The translations under genes and the position numbers were made by a program. The notes under the pieces were generated by a model. The model searched no databases and had not been told where the DNA came from. It saw only the letters and a program-made list of their open reading frames with translations. Below, piece by piece: positions 51,487-62,237 of a stretch of DNA of 64,000 bases; position 1 is the stretch's first letter, and each line of letters opens with the position of its first letter. The stretch comes from Venturia oleaginea (taxonomy: Eukaryota; Ascomycota; Dothideomycetes; Venturiales; Venturiaceae), in NCBI GenBank assembly GCA_013176395.1, contig JABMLP010000019.1, forward strand, positions 1,114,985-1,178,984, read 5' to 3'.

Positions 51487-52336
51487 GCGAGGCAGCTTTG
51501 GATGGTCCTGGCATGCGCGGATCACCAGTCCACAAATCCCTGGCAGTGAATAAAGCTACGATTTTCAGCTCCCTTGATATCGTACAGTCGATCGCCTATC
51601 AATGACCCGTTTTCAAAAGCTTTCCATAACAAAGAGTGGAGAAAATGGAACGCGTTCGTGTGATGGTTGTCTAGGAAGGTGGGGGCGGGATAGCTTTACC
51701 TCGAATATTTTAGGCCTCAAATTCCGGATTGTAAATACCATAACTTAGCACATGGTGCATGGAAACCATAACAGCATTTACGTAACCTGTTTGATTCACG
51801 CCCATACCGACGATCTGTACATCCTGAAGTAGCCCATAAATTCAGATGCGCCGGGAGTTGAACGGTTCCTCGCGAAACCACAATGCAGATAATTGAGGGA
51901 GATAAGCGGAGAGTGCTGGAGGCGTGGGACAAAAGATGAATTGAAGACGCAAATTGATCAAAATCTGAAGCATTTCGTATACGCCTTCAAAACATGCCCT
52001 TGAACCACTTCATCCATGGAGCAAGGGTGCCTTCGAGTTTAGCCTAGAATTGGTTGGCTTGTTCATCATGGCCGACATGTTTTCACCTTCTGTGCGATGT
52101 GTTGCTCCTCTATCGGTTGGAAGATGATTATACCTCGATGACTTTGGTTTTGATATTATTGATGCAGTTCGCGGTCAAGTTGGCGCGCGACGCGTTTTAT
52201 ATTGGACCCCCACACCCCCCTTAACAAAGTCGTCGAAGGTGTAACTTCGCTCAAACTCCATCTCACACCATTCAACATGCTATTATAGCAGCTTCAAGCA
52301 GAAGCTTTATTCTTTTCTCCTAACAATCTCTCCAAT
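51487..52336. other. Intergenic stretch before ERV2
   Basis: I see no gene, transposon end or long repeat. A TTTTATATTGGACC box near 52195 and pyrimidine-rich sequence to 52335 could serve as the ERV2 promoter. Confidence 0.5.
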
Positions 52337-53038
52337 ATGCGGTCCAGCTCGCAGCGCCGCGGTTTACTCCTCTCCCTAGTCCTGGCCGCAGTCTTCACCA
52401 TCCTCTATCTGTCCTCCTACCACTCAGATCCACGAATCCCGCAACCCAAGAATCCTTCCTCCAACACCCCTCATCCAAAGGCCCCAACCTCACCGGCCAC
52501 GTCATAGCCCCCAAACTCGGCAACGAGACCCTAAAAGCAGAACTCGGCCGCGCCGCCTGGAAACTCTTCCACACAACCTTCGCCCAGTTTCCCGACAAGC
52601 CCACCGAAGACGAATCCTCCGCTCTGAATACATATATCCACCTCTTCCAACGTCTATACCCTTGTGGCGAATGTGCCGAGCATTTCGGCGTCATATTGAA
52701 GAAGTTCCCGCCGCAGGTGGCGACAAGGAGTACCGCTGCCGCGTGGGGATGCCATGTGCACAACGAAGTGAATAAGAGTTTGAAGAAGAAGTTGTTTGAT
52801 TGCAGCAACATTGGAGACTTTTATGATTGCGGGTGTGCCAAGGATAGTAAGGATGCCATCGGGAAGGAGGCGCAGAAGACGTTGAAGGTGGGTGGAGCGG
52901 GTGGGAGTATCACGGATGCATTTAGGGAAAAGGCTGGTGGGCAAGCCGACATGGAGAGGGATGGGTGAGTCGTTGTCTTTTCCTTTGGATTTAGCATTTC
53001 TGACCCCTTTCTGCAACAGCTGGACGAAAGGTGGTTGA
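52337..53038 (+). CDS. FAD-linked sulfhydryl oxidase Erv2
   Basis: Erv2 makes disulfides in the ER lumen, passing electrons to oxygen. A signal-anchor (RRGLLLSLVLAAVFTILYLSS) is followed by an Erv/ALR domain: LGRAAWKLFHT, the redox pair YPCGEC, the FAD-contacting WGCHVHNEVNKSL and IGDFYDCGC. An intron at 52965-53019 (GTGAGT to CAG) leads to the last residues GWTKGG. The anchor and the oxidase domain are in different frames, so a one-base indel lies between about 52440 and 52490. Because the rest is well conserved, a sequence error is likely, but a pseudogene cannot be excluded. Confidence 0.85.
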
Positions 53039-53786
53039 ATTTCCTATTGTTTGGGTACCTCATCTTACCGAAGCGACGCCTTTCTACACTGTTGGATGGT
53101 ATTGTCAGGCGTTCATGGACATTGGGCGCTTTCATCTAAAAATGCCATCTTACGAACTATAACCGCCGGGAGGTGTACTTTTTTCAGGGACTCGGCCTTT
53201 GCGAGCCATCATTCGGATGTTTAGATATTACTTATGATCGTTCCCCAAGGCCATAACTTCAAACCAAATTGAATCTCGATACTTCAATCACAGCTCATCA
53301 TGTCACGAGATCTGGGTTGACATCCAAGGGAGAAGCGAATCTCGGATGCACTCAGAACAACCTCTTCATTAACCCGAACATGAATCATAGTCGTGAGAAT
53401 CAAGAATATTTACTCAGCTCTTCGCGACAATCATCAGTTTAGCTGCAGCTGACAGAGGGTTTAGTGATGTACAACCTGAAAGGTTCGGCAAGCAACACAG
53501 AATTAAGCCAGGAGCCAGTAACTATACATCGAGGCAGTCTTGATCATCTTCCAGTTCATGGATTTGCATGACTGCGTTTTGCAGTCGAAATTGCGAAACG
53601 TGATTCTCGGTGAACTCGAGACTCATTAGCTCATTTAAGCCCGAACCGCGGAACCTAAACCGGACTTCACGGATACCCCAAGGGTATTTATATAATCATC
53701 ATACCTGATTCTTTGTGATCAAGATCAAGAAATCTCATAACAATATCTTCCCGGATCGTATTTTTTAGTTTAATTTTCTGTTTTTC
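53039..53786. other. Intergenic stretch after ERV2
   Basis: No gene or repeat recognised. Confidence 0.5.
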
Positions 53787-54813
53787 CATCACCCTTGAGG
53801 AACAACACATCTCCGAGGCCTCAACCGCCCAATATGGCTCCAAACCCGTCAACTTCGATTCCCTCTCTTCGAAACACTCCTCCATGTCCAAATTACGGCT
53901 GAAGGATATGGATTCAGGAAAACTTGGTCACCAAATTTTATCCCACACACCATTTCCGTCCAAATCATACACCCGAATTATGCTCGGCAATAAAGAATGA
54001 ATTTCATACTGCCCTCCAAAGCCCATTCACTCGCTTTTCAGGCTTCACAACCCTCCCAATGGAAGATCCCAATGCTGCAGCAAAAGAACCTACCCGCTGT
54101 ATCAAATAACAGGGTTTCGTGGGCACGCTTATGGATTCTCTTGCTGATGGGAAATTCTACAATGGGAAAGAGTATGATGTCTTTTAGACGACTGCTGAAG
54201 ATTTGGAGGTACTTGTTTATATCCACCCCTGTTTCATCTTAAAGGAGATGATGAAAGCGAACTATAGATCCCGGAGTTATGGGGCCGAAGTGGCGACATG
54301 ACTGAGTGCTTTTGTGTTTGGGTGGCATCTTGGGACTGGGTATGTTTCTGGGTATGTTTATTCTGGTCCCTTTTTCTTCCTTTCCTGCCCTGCATTGCCA
54401 ATCTTCTCTCTTCTGGTGTCGAGATCGATATGTCCTCGCCGCCGTCATCTTCGATCATTTCCCGACACTCAAAATCGTATTAGGCACATAAGCGAACTAC
54501 TCCCCTACGTGATGCAGCGACGTGATGCAACGACAAGAAAAGGCCACATCCAATTGGCCACACATGAGCCGTCCCTTGGGTCAAGTGTGCAACGAAAATG
54601 TATGGGTCACGACGAGTGGGATGTTAGATACTGCACCTTTGGAGTTGCTTTTGAAAGTCAGTCCACGCAATCACATTTTGTTTTCTGTGGATGATCTATT
54701 CTCTGATAATGAAACGGGATTGAAGTTTGTGGAGGCCATTGAGAAGGAAGGGTCAAGGTCTGGATCCAGAGACAAAAGCTTGATACCAAAATGGACTCGT
54801 CCTAATCCAGATT
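53787..54813 (+). pseudogene. Amidohydrolase 2 family decarboxylase-like pseudogene
   Basis: Scattered over several frames are the landmarks of the metal-dependent ACMSD/2,3-dihydroxybenzoate decarboxylase-like group: ITLEEQHISEA, LKDMDSGKLGHQILSHTP, FTRFSGFTTLPM, GFVGTL, KFYNGKEYDVF, LVYIHP, FDHFPTLKIVLG, ISELLPY, NVWVTTSGML and HILFSVDDLFSDNETGLKFVE. In-frame stops occur near 54108 (TAA), 54187 (TAG) and 54299 (TGA), with frame changes near 53980 and 54340. It cannot be functional. Confidence 0.85.
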
Positions 54814-55048
54814 AATATTGTTAAATTTTCGGCAAACATCAAGAACGAAATCGCTAGAAAATTACCGATATCGATCTAGATTTGATCAGTCTCAATTTGT
54901 TTAAGCTACATACACACGTGGATTGATGGCACCAAATGACCATGTGAGATCTCTCATTGACGACGACATACTGATCAAGATGTAGTACGAAAAACACTTA
55001 AGCTCAGAACCAAAGAATGACAGCCCTCCAGTTAATATCCCTAACATC

Positions 55049-55975
55049 TCACACCCCGAAGACACACTTCAAAACAATCTTTCGTCCCACCCGACCTCGA
55101 AGCACCCTCCGTCTACAGAAGGAAGTAGCTCCTCTTTTTGCCAGACTTTGCCTTCGTGCTGCGCTCACGATGGGGAGGATTTTGAGTGGTTGGAGGAAAC
55201 GGACACGGCGTTGTGGCGTTGCCACCACCTCGTCGTCTCCAACGTCCTCGACTCCTTCAACGGCTCCATACGCCCCTTCTCTGGGTTCCTCGAGCATGAC
55301 AGTATCCTTCGTCTCTTGAAGCTGCACGCCTTCCATCTCGTGGTTCTCCACATCTCCTGCCTCCCGAACATAACCTCCAAAGGTAGGAAGGTTGACAGTC
55401 TGGTCGCTTGCATTTGTATTGTGGCGATACCACCGCTTTCCTTCCGGGTGAGCAGGATTAATTTCAAAGTCCATTCTCTTCCCCGTCTTGCTTTTAGTCG
55501 GGCAAGGATCATGCTTCGCATTAGGGAACCGGTCAACTGCCTCTGTCGATGGCGCCGTCGTACCGTTCAGAACACGCTTCTTTCGCTCCTTCGCCACCAA
55601 TCTCCGTACCTCTTTCTCCGCTGCGAGCTTCGCCTTCCTCGTAGCTCTTGCATCTTTCAAGATGAGTGGTTTGAGTTCTTGGGCCCTCATCTTCCGATCC
55701 TTGTCTTCTGCCTCGCGCTTGGCTTCGAGTGATGCGTGGCCTTGGAGGTCGATCGCGTCCTTGGCGAGGAGCAGGCCCTGGTTGTAGAAGAACTCGCAAG
55801 GCTCACAAAGATGGATGTGTTCATCAAGAATGATGTGAACGCGGTCGAAGAGATGCTTCGCGCCGATAGCGCCGGGGCAGATGCTGTTGCTGGAGAGTGT
55901 TTTAAGGCATTTTTCTTAGAGTCCAGTGAAGCGGTGGTATTTGCACGCGCCGATGGAGACGAATTGGCGGCACAT
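55049..55975 (-). CDS. Hypothetical protein, basic C-terminal half
   Basis: From the ATG at 55975 the frame starts MCRQFVSIGACKYHRFTGL and continues through KHLFDRVHIILDEHIHLCEPCEFFYNQG, a charged helix (AKREAEDKDRKMRAQELKP) and a Lys/Arg-rich, probably disordered tail. One in-frame TAA lies at 55916-55918, after codon 19, so the sequence is either a pseudogene, an error, or starts downstream. Cys-Xaa-Xaa-Cys (CEPC) with upstream Cys/His residues could bind zinc. Function not recognised. Confidence 0.55.
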
Positions 55976-56538
55976 CTGGGTGGGGAGGCCTTGGGGTTGG
56001 CAGTAAATGATGGCTCAAGTGCCTCGTGATGATGATATTGCGTGTTCTCGCGTGGATGGCAAATAAACACGTCCGTCGTACATTGGGATTCATGTGTTGC
56101 TGTTGTTGGTCAACACACTGGATTCGTTGGACTCGAGAGGAAAGGAACGATCGTCGAAGTCTTTCAAACTGGCAACCTGTCTCGACATGCGCGAACGATA
56201 ACACCATGACGAAGCGGCAGGGCAAGCCACATCCATCTTACATTTAGGAAAGGTTCTGTCTCATCAGCAATCCTGGAATCTAAAATCGCAGCTTGCGTGT
56301 CCACTATGGTTATCTCCTGTAACACGACTGTATAGACCGCTTCCCCGGTTTGGTTCAAATCTTTCATTTGAGTCTCCTAGCCGAGAACATGCCGGACGCC
56401 ATACTAGTGAATCTATGATGACAATGATGCATCCGGTGACTCCTTCCAAAATCCGTGTAGACCCATTCCAACATAGTACATCTTCTCTTCTTCCCTCTTG
56501 ACTTGGATGCTCCTCCACCTGGTATCTTTCCTCCTCGC
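55976..56538. other. Intergenic stretch downstream of PUP3
   Basis: Short frames only, nothing recognised. It separates two minus-strand genes and should hold the PUP3 3' end and the promoter of the hypothetical gene. Confidence 0.5.
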
Positions 56539-57372
56539 TCAGTCTTGTCGTCCCTTCAGCAGACGCTTTGTGACCTTGTCCTTTTCGACAATATAGACGT
56601 GTGCTCCCCAGCCAGACAAGGCATCACGATCCACAGCGCTGAGGAGTGCTTGTGAGATGGTCTCGAAGAGCTCGTCCGGGCCCTTTGATTAATCATGTTA
56701 GCTTTGTGCAATGACTCTATTCTCAATGTCTTCGTACCAAATCTGGCTCCCAGAGACCTTCACACATTCCAAACAGCTGATCACTCGCCGTTCCGCTCAC
56801 AATGAAGTCTTTTGCGAAATCGATACATCCAATACTATCAAAGCCGCAAATGAATGGCTTCCCGCTCGTATGGTTGATGCCCGCAATTACTGGAGAGACA
56901 AAGTATGGACCAAACCTCCTCTCATACAGACTGCTGGAGACGAGGTTGGCCATGGTTTGGGGCGAGATGGCGCGTTCCTCGCGAAGACGGTACATGTTCA
57001 CCTTGTAGCGGAGAAGGTCGGAGACGGTTGAGATGTCAGTGGCGAGTCCGGAAAGACCTAGGTAGACGTCGCCGAAGGGGAAGATCTTGGGGTAGTTGTT
57101 GGAGACGGTGAGGGCTTGGAGACCAAGACGGAGATCGCAGGCTATGGCTACACAATCTTTTCCGACCATGGCGACGCAAGCACCGCCGTTGATGGCGAAA
57201 GGTGATGCCTAGACCATTGTTAGCTGATGGGTAATAGCTTTCGGCGGTATGGGGATGTGGATGATGGGGTGGGATGGGGTGTCGTGAGGCGGTAGTCCTT
57301 ATTGGTATAAGATTAGTTGTATGAAAGATGCTGAAAGTCCTGTTGATATCAGAAAGTATTCCGGCTTACCAT
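56539..57372 (-). CDS. PUP3: Proteasome subunit beta type-3 (Pup3)
   Basis: The beta-3 subunit of the 20S proteasome core is a non-catalytic structural member of the beta ring. Exons on the minus strand are 57372-57370 (just ATG), 57208-56738 and 56682-56539, giving 205 residues, the usual length. [45 protein letters not shown] and [17 protein letters not shown] are diagnostic. Introns are 57369-57209 (GTAAGC to CTAAC..TAG) and 56737-56683 (GTACGA to AAG). All exons join in phase with no lesion. It stands head to head with mL59. Confidence 0.95.
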
Positions 57373-57445
57373 ATTGAATTGTTGGTTGTATGTTGTTGTA
57401 GGAGCAAGGCAGTAGCAGCCGCGTTGGGCGAAGCTCAAAAGTGCC
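57373..57445. promoter_or_regulatory. Short divergent promoter between PUP3 and mL59
   Basis: Only 73 bp separate the PUP3 start codon from the first ATG of the mL59 frame, if that ATG is used. The two genes then share a bidirectional promoter. If mL59 starts at 57524 or 57644 the gap is larger. Confidence 0.5.
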
Positions 57446-58334
57446 ATGACTCGTACCCGTGTTATCCTAAGAGTAAACTCCAACTCAAATCCGTTCCCAT
57501 CTCTAGCACGCATACCCCACACAATGTCTGCCATTGCTGCCGCATCGAGGGACACCCTACGATGTCTAAAGAAGGATCCATGGTCGACCCGAAAATCATT
57601 GGTGCAATGCACTGCATCACCGGCGAGATGTACGGCTCGATCTATGGCGACAGCCACATTACCTACGAGCCATTTCAGACCCCACGAATCCGTTTCCACC
57701 CCATTGCCTGACGAAAGGAAAGCAGAAAGGAAAGCAATCAGGCTCGAAAGGAAAGCAATCAAGCTCGGAGAGACGCTGCGAAAGACGCTGCCTTCAACCC
57801 TACTCGAATTCTTCCGTCGTTTCCCACCCTCAGATTCCTATGCAATGGGGCCGCAAAGACCTGCCAGACCGACGGGGAACCCAAAACCAGAAGAGATCCT
57901 TCTAGCATGCACACCTCTTGCCGATCCTACCTACAATCCTTTTCAAACCTGGAAGAATCCCATAACCGGCAGGTGGAGACCGCCTATGTTTTCCTTGCGC
58001 AGGCAGGCGGAGCTGGTCAAAAAAGCCATGAATTATGGAGTCGCCGAATTGCTGCCACATACAAATAAGATGCCATGGGTGAAGGCCCAGAAACGTGAGG
58101 AGCAGGGATTGAGAGTCAAGGGTACGGGTGTGGGAGAGAAGGTCAAGGGTAAGGCATGGGAGAGAAGCGTCAAGGGCAGACTGGAAAAGCGGAGGCGAGC
58201 TATGCTGGAGATGCCAAAGTTGGTGCAACAGTGGAGGCAGGTGAGTTTCTGCGCCATAGATTCCTGGACATGGACAAATGCTAACCATCTCACAGAGAGG
58301 ACACGGTCGTGGATGGAAGAAGTGGCCAAAGTGA
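57446..58334 (+). CDS. MRPL25: Mitochondrial large-subunit ribosomal protein mL59 (MRPL25)
   Basis: A structural protein of the fungal mitoribosome large subunit. Exons 57446-58240 and 58296-58334 flank a 55-bp intron (GTGAGT to CTAAC..CACAG). The conserved core is YNPFQTWKNPITGRW, SLRRQAELVKKA, GTGVGEKVKGKAWERSVKGRLEKRRRAMLEMPKL and the terminal RGHGRGWKKWPK completed by exon 2. From the first ATG the protein has 277 residues, with a long, Arg-rich N-terminus that could be a mitochondrial targeting region. Starts at 57524 or 57644 are also plausible. Confidence 0.85.
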
Positions 58335-58837
58335 TCAAATCTTTTCTATTGTGGCCCCTTTCATAGTCGAGCTATATTGGCATAGCAGAAATTTGCCATT
58401 GTATCATATGAGTGTTGCGACATGGCCAAAAAAAAATTACATTGTCATACTCCCTGTAGTATCATTTGACACAGTGAGCGACAAACCCTAAGTAGTTGAT
58501 GTGCCATGTCTGAGTCCACACAAGGAAAGTAACAAATGAGGTCGCGTTCGTAGTGTAAGACTTCGACTAGCAGACGACTCCATACTTTTGGGAGCAAAGG
58601 TGAACTGGACATCTTGTCTTGGGGCTTGATTTTTTTGATTGATTTTTGTTGAGGTGATGAACAAGCAGCTCGTTTGTAGTGAATCTGGAAAGGCCAGCTC
58701 TGACTTCGATACATTCGACATAAAATTCTAAATGGAATTGCGATAAGATCAAATGGTCAACACGATTGAGTACATAACCATCGCGTATCTTCTACCGCAT
58801 TCTCCAACCTCAAAATCAGAAGAACTCTTTGAACCAT
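58335..58837. other. Intergenic stretch between mL59 and the pogo element
   Basis: No gene recognised. The pogo element starts at 58840 after a TA at 58838-58839. Confidence 0.5.
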
Positions 58838-58910
58838 TAACGTATTCCACCACCCGAACCGCCACACCACCCAACCAGCCAAAGTCTCTTGGCACGACCA
58901 GCTCATGTTA

Positions 58911-60791
58911 CGACTCTTCAATTTTATCGCTATCAACAATAGATTCCAAGTCTGTCGTGCTGCTATCTGATTCAGAAAAGATCTCAATATCCTTTTTACA
59001 CGTTCGCGCATTGTGCCCAGTCGCGCCGCAGTTCCCACAGCGCCTTTGAGTTGGTCGGGCTGTTTCTTGATCACCACTACTACGAGTATTCTTTGATCCC
59101 TGAGGCGCAACAGACGCCTCAGCAGCTACCCGCGCTGCTGCAGTCCCATACACCATAGTACCAACTTGCTAGATCCGCTTTCTTTTAAGCGATTTTCGCT
59201 TCGTCATTACTGCCAATTGCTCTTCAAGCTCGTGGTTTCGTGCGACAAGTAGGGCGTTCTGGTGCAGCCTCAATTCAGCGCCTTTAACAAGCTGTGAAAA
59301 GCCTGCCTGCGCAGTAACTGGTGACCGAGTAAAAGACTCGCTTACGAGCTTGGGTTGGAATCCAAATTCATGAGTATTGCTTGGAGTCTTTGGCTGCCAC
59401 GGCGTTTCTAGGAGACGGGGTTCTGGCGGGATACGTAGCCGTACTTCAAGGCGATCCAACGCTACCTGCGCGTTAATAGGGACTAGCCCTACTGCCTCAA
59501 AGGCCTTTCGACAATTCTCTTCCGTGAACACGTCGAAAAACGCGTCTTTAAAGGCAGGGAGAAAGCCTTCCTTGTTGATATGGTACACGCGTCGGCGCGC
59601 CAAGTCCCGGATGCGTTGGGAGTACTTGCGCTTTAACGGCGAGAAGCAGACCACGTCAAGGGTCTGGAGTATATGCGACGAGTGCGATGGCATGCAGAGG
59701 GTTAGGATCTTATTTTCGAGACAGTACTCCTTGAAATCCTGGCTGAGATGGCTCTCATGGCCGTCCAAGATAAGCAGCCTGTATTTCCCCCCCCCCACCT
59801 GCCGCGCCTTTGTATGCGCGTCAAAATGCTTCAACCACTCAAGACCAAGCGCGTTGTTGGTCCAGCCGTTCTCAGAGACCGAGAGGTTCCAATTCCGTGG
59901 TATATCTGCCTCCTCATACCACGCATAGATGTGAACGCGTCCTTTATAGATAATAACTGGCGGGGTCGCATACCCAGCTGCGCAGATGCTCTGAATAACC
60001 GTAACTGTGACGGCACGGAATATCCATACGAAGGCACAAGGCACTTCAGAACATGTCACCGAATTACATTTAGGATCTAAGGTAGAGAGGTAAGAGTTTC
60101 GTAAGGAAACTCCGACTAAGTAGAGAAAGTGCACGAGCCACAGCACGTGATTCAATGGTCACGTGCCGTGCCGTCACAGTAACCCATTCGCGATCGCCCG
60201 GCTGGATGAATTCAGGCCTTGTACGCCTTTCAAAGGCTATAACGACCTTCGTTGACCCAATAACGCCCATCTGGAAGCCAATCTCGTCAAAGTTGTGCGT
60301 ATCCTCATCGTGGACGCCGTACTGTGCCTTAGTGTCTGCAACGAGCTTGAACAACGCGCCAATAACCTCTGGATCTTCCTGTAGTATCCTCTGCCTATCC
60401 CTTGCTCGATTGAAGGCTACCTTGAGCTCATCTGAGCGCGTTACGAATCTCTCAGCCCTGTTTTTGCCTACTGGCTCTCCACCGCGTATACCCAGTAGTT
60501 TATCCGCCATATCTGCCACCTCACACAGCCGGGGCGCAAATCCTCGCGAATTGAGGTCGAGAATATATTGGATAAGCGTTTGCTCCTCGGTAAGGGTAAG
60601 TTTCCGACCGTTTGGTAGTTTTTCGAGGATAAATGGGACTCCTCGGGCGCGATCAGAGAGGTTCTGGTGTTTAACGTTAAAGGCGCGCGCAGCAGCCCGT
60701 TGGCTTCGGAATTGGCCGGCTTGGAGGGCTTGGAGGGCAGCTGAAGTCTCCCTTCGTGTTCAAGTATTAACGAGTTGTGTTGTTGAGACAT
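58911..60791 (-). pseudogene. Pogo transposase split by an LTR, with zinc-knuckle tail
   Basis: From MSQQHNSLILEHEGR the frame slips near 60739 and continues with a psq/HTH segment (QRAAARAFNVKHQNLSDRARG), the CENP-B-like region (LTEEQTLIQYILDLNSRGF) and DDE_1 motifs: NFDEIGF, LLILDGHESH and ILQTLDVVCFSPLKR. A 173-bp LTR insert sits between GDREWVTV and IQSICAAGY. Without it and one duplicate the frame is continuous. A TAG at 59169-59171 ends the main frame, and after it the same frame encodes 82 more residues from 59156 with a CCHC knuckle, CGNCGATGHNARTC. Such C-terminal knuckles are common in fungal pogo transposases, so the TAG is probably a lesion. Confidence 0.85.
60006..60178. repeat. 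173-bp solo LTR inserted in pogo transposase
   Basis: The insert runs TGTGACGGCACGG to CCGTGCCGTCACA and is flanked by a perfect 5-bp duplication, GTAAC (60001-60005 and 60179-60183). The TG..CA ends and 5-bp duplication fit a short solo LTR, of copia type by its TGTGACGG/CCGTCACA ends. The 13-bp inverted ends would also fit a MITE. Confidence 0.85.
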
Positions 60792-60873
60792 AATCAGATA
60801 ATGGTGGAAGTGGTAGTCTTGGCATATTTTGGCGGGTTGGGTGGTGTGGCGGTTCGGGTGGTGGAATACGTTA

Positions 60874-61173
60874 ATCCTACACCAATTAGTATTACAACCA
60901 GAAAATTATTGGGCCGTGCGCGAGAACATATTTTGGCATAGGAAGGGAGAGAAAAAAGGGTCGTATTGAGATTTCGGGTATCGTCCAAACCAGTAATGCA
61001 TGCCACAAGATACAAGCAAAAGACCTTCTCTGAGTGCGGCTTTCTCTCTCTGCTCAATGCCCCCCAACGCCCCACCCAGATTCCTGACAGCGGTAAATGC
61101 AAACAACAAACATAGACAATCCACTGTCAAACAGCGTCCAACTGACATGTACACAATGCTGTCAACGACCTAT
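60874..61173. other. Intergenic stretch right of the pogo element
   Basis: 300 bp of sequence without a recognised feature. It contains the 3' flank of the minus-strand hypothetical gene. Confidence 0.5.
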
Positions 61174-62237
61174 CTACATCTCCATATCCTCATCCAATCC
61201 ATTCAACATAGATGGTGCACCAGCACAGCTCTGCTCATAAGCTCCGTAACGATTTGCCATGTCCTCCACAGTCTGGTCACAAGAACCTAAACCTCGGTAG
61301 ACAGGGTCAGTAGAGTAATTGTACTGAGTCGAATCGTTCGAGGCCGCTTCCGCAGTGGACCTCTCATACTCCCGTTGGGCCAGCAGTTCATACCCGCTGG
61401 TCATATACGGTTCAGCTCCGGAACCGTGGCTGCTTCTCCCCCTACTCTCCGGAGCACTTGCCGATCGTTCCATTTCCTGAGCAACCTCCAAAGACATGCT
61501 ATGGTCCTCCACCTGCCTCTGCTGAACCTTGTTTCCAAACTGTCTCTCCACCATCATTCGTTCGTACCTCAGCCTAGCCATCTGCTCCTCCTGGTTCAAA
61601 GTCGTCGCATTCCATGATGCCTGCTCGTTTGCTAAATCGTAGTGACCCACGTTGGGTGGTGAGATACGCCAAAGTTCAAGCAAGCGCAGACGTTGGTCAT
61701 CGCCTGCATTTCGGAAGAGATTGACTTGGGAAGGAACAGGGAATCTGGGTCTATGCTGTTTCTATTCAAAATGTCCTTTATCTCGCTATCTGAAAGGAAG
61801 TGTACTACGTGCTGATAGGGGCCAGGCTCGGGTTCTGGTGAAGGCTCATTGTGTCTTGGTTTTGGGTTCGGTACGTAATGGGAGGATGCGTAGATGATCT
61901 GTGTTGCTGGCTCGCTCGGCTTTTGAAAGAGCTGCTGCTGTTGCTGTTCTGGTGGTGGTGTTGGGTTCGAGAAGTTCATGCTACGGGCGAAGAGTCCGGC
62001 CAGTTCGTCTTGCTGCATGACTTCTTGTTGGACTTGACGAGTTTGTACCGCAACACCGGTGGAAGTTGAGCCGCACTACAAGTCAAGTAATAGTTAGCCT
62101 TCGTATCATCGACATACAGGGATTAAACTCTGTCTGACGTGGTTGCAATGCTGGGGCTCGGAGAAGACGGATGCTGTGTAGGGGACAGGAGTGTCGTGGA
62201 AGCACGTGTCGCAGTGGTGGAGCAAAACAGGCCACAT
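61174..62237 (-). CDS. Gln-rich hypothetical protein with Cys/His N-terminus
   Basis: Exon 1 (62237-62118) encodes MWPVLLHHCDTCFHDTPVP and CNHVRQSLIP. A 42-bp intron (62117-62076, GTATGT to CTAAC..TAG) leads to exon 2, CGSTSTGVAVQTRQVQQEVMQQDELAGLFARSMNF. Polyglutamine (EQQQQQLF), a Pro/Glu-rich segment, SDSEIKDILNRNSIDPD, then LRLLELWRISPPNVGHYDLANEQ and a long polar tail follow. The frame changes by one base near 61745, between IDPD and FPVPSQVNLF. Family and function not recognised; probably a largely disordered, possibly nuclear protein. Confidence 0.6.

Larger units (their letters stand above)
58840..60871 (-). mobile_element. Pogo-type DNA transposon with TA duplication
   Basis: This 2032-bp element has near-perfect terminal inverted repeats of about 37 bp (ACGTATTCCACCACCCGAAC... 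at 58840 and its complement ending at 60871). The TA target duplication lies at 58838-58839 and 60872-60873. It carries one transposase gene on the minus strand, interrupted by a solo LTR at 60006-60178. Confidence 0.92.

Noticed and set aside
55148..55732. 194-codon plus-strand open frame
   Set aside because: It is the mirror of the minus-strand hypothetical gene, and its Ser/Leu-rich composition is what an antisense reading of charged codons gives.
57328..57711. 127-codon frame overlapping the mL59 5' part
   Set aside because: It shares the region with the mL59 N-terminus and has no family signature. It is probably a shadow, though it weakens confidence in the mL59 start.
60006..60178. Interpretation as a MITE
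   Set aside because: TG..CA ends with a 5-bp duplication are more typical of a solo LTR. The inverted ends alone do not decide it, so this is a preference, not proof.
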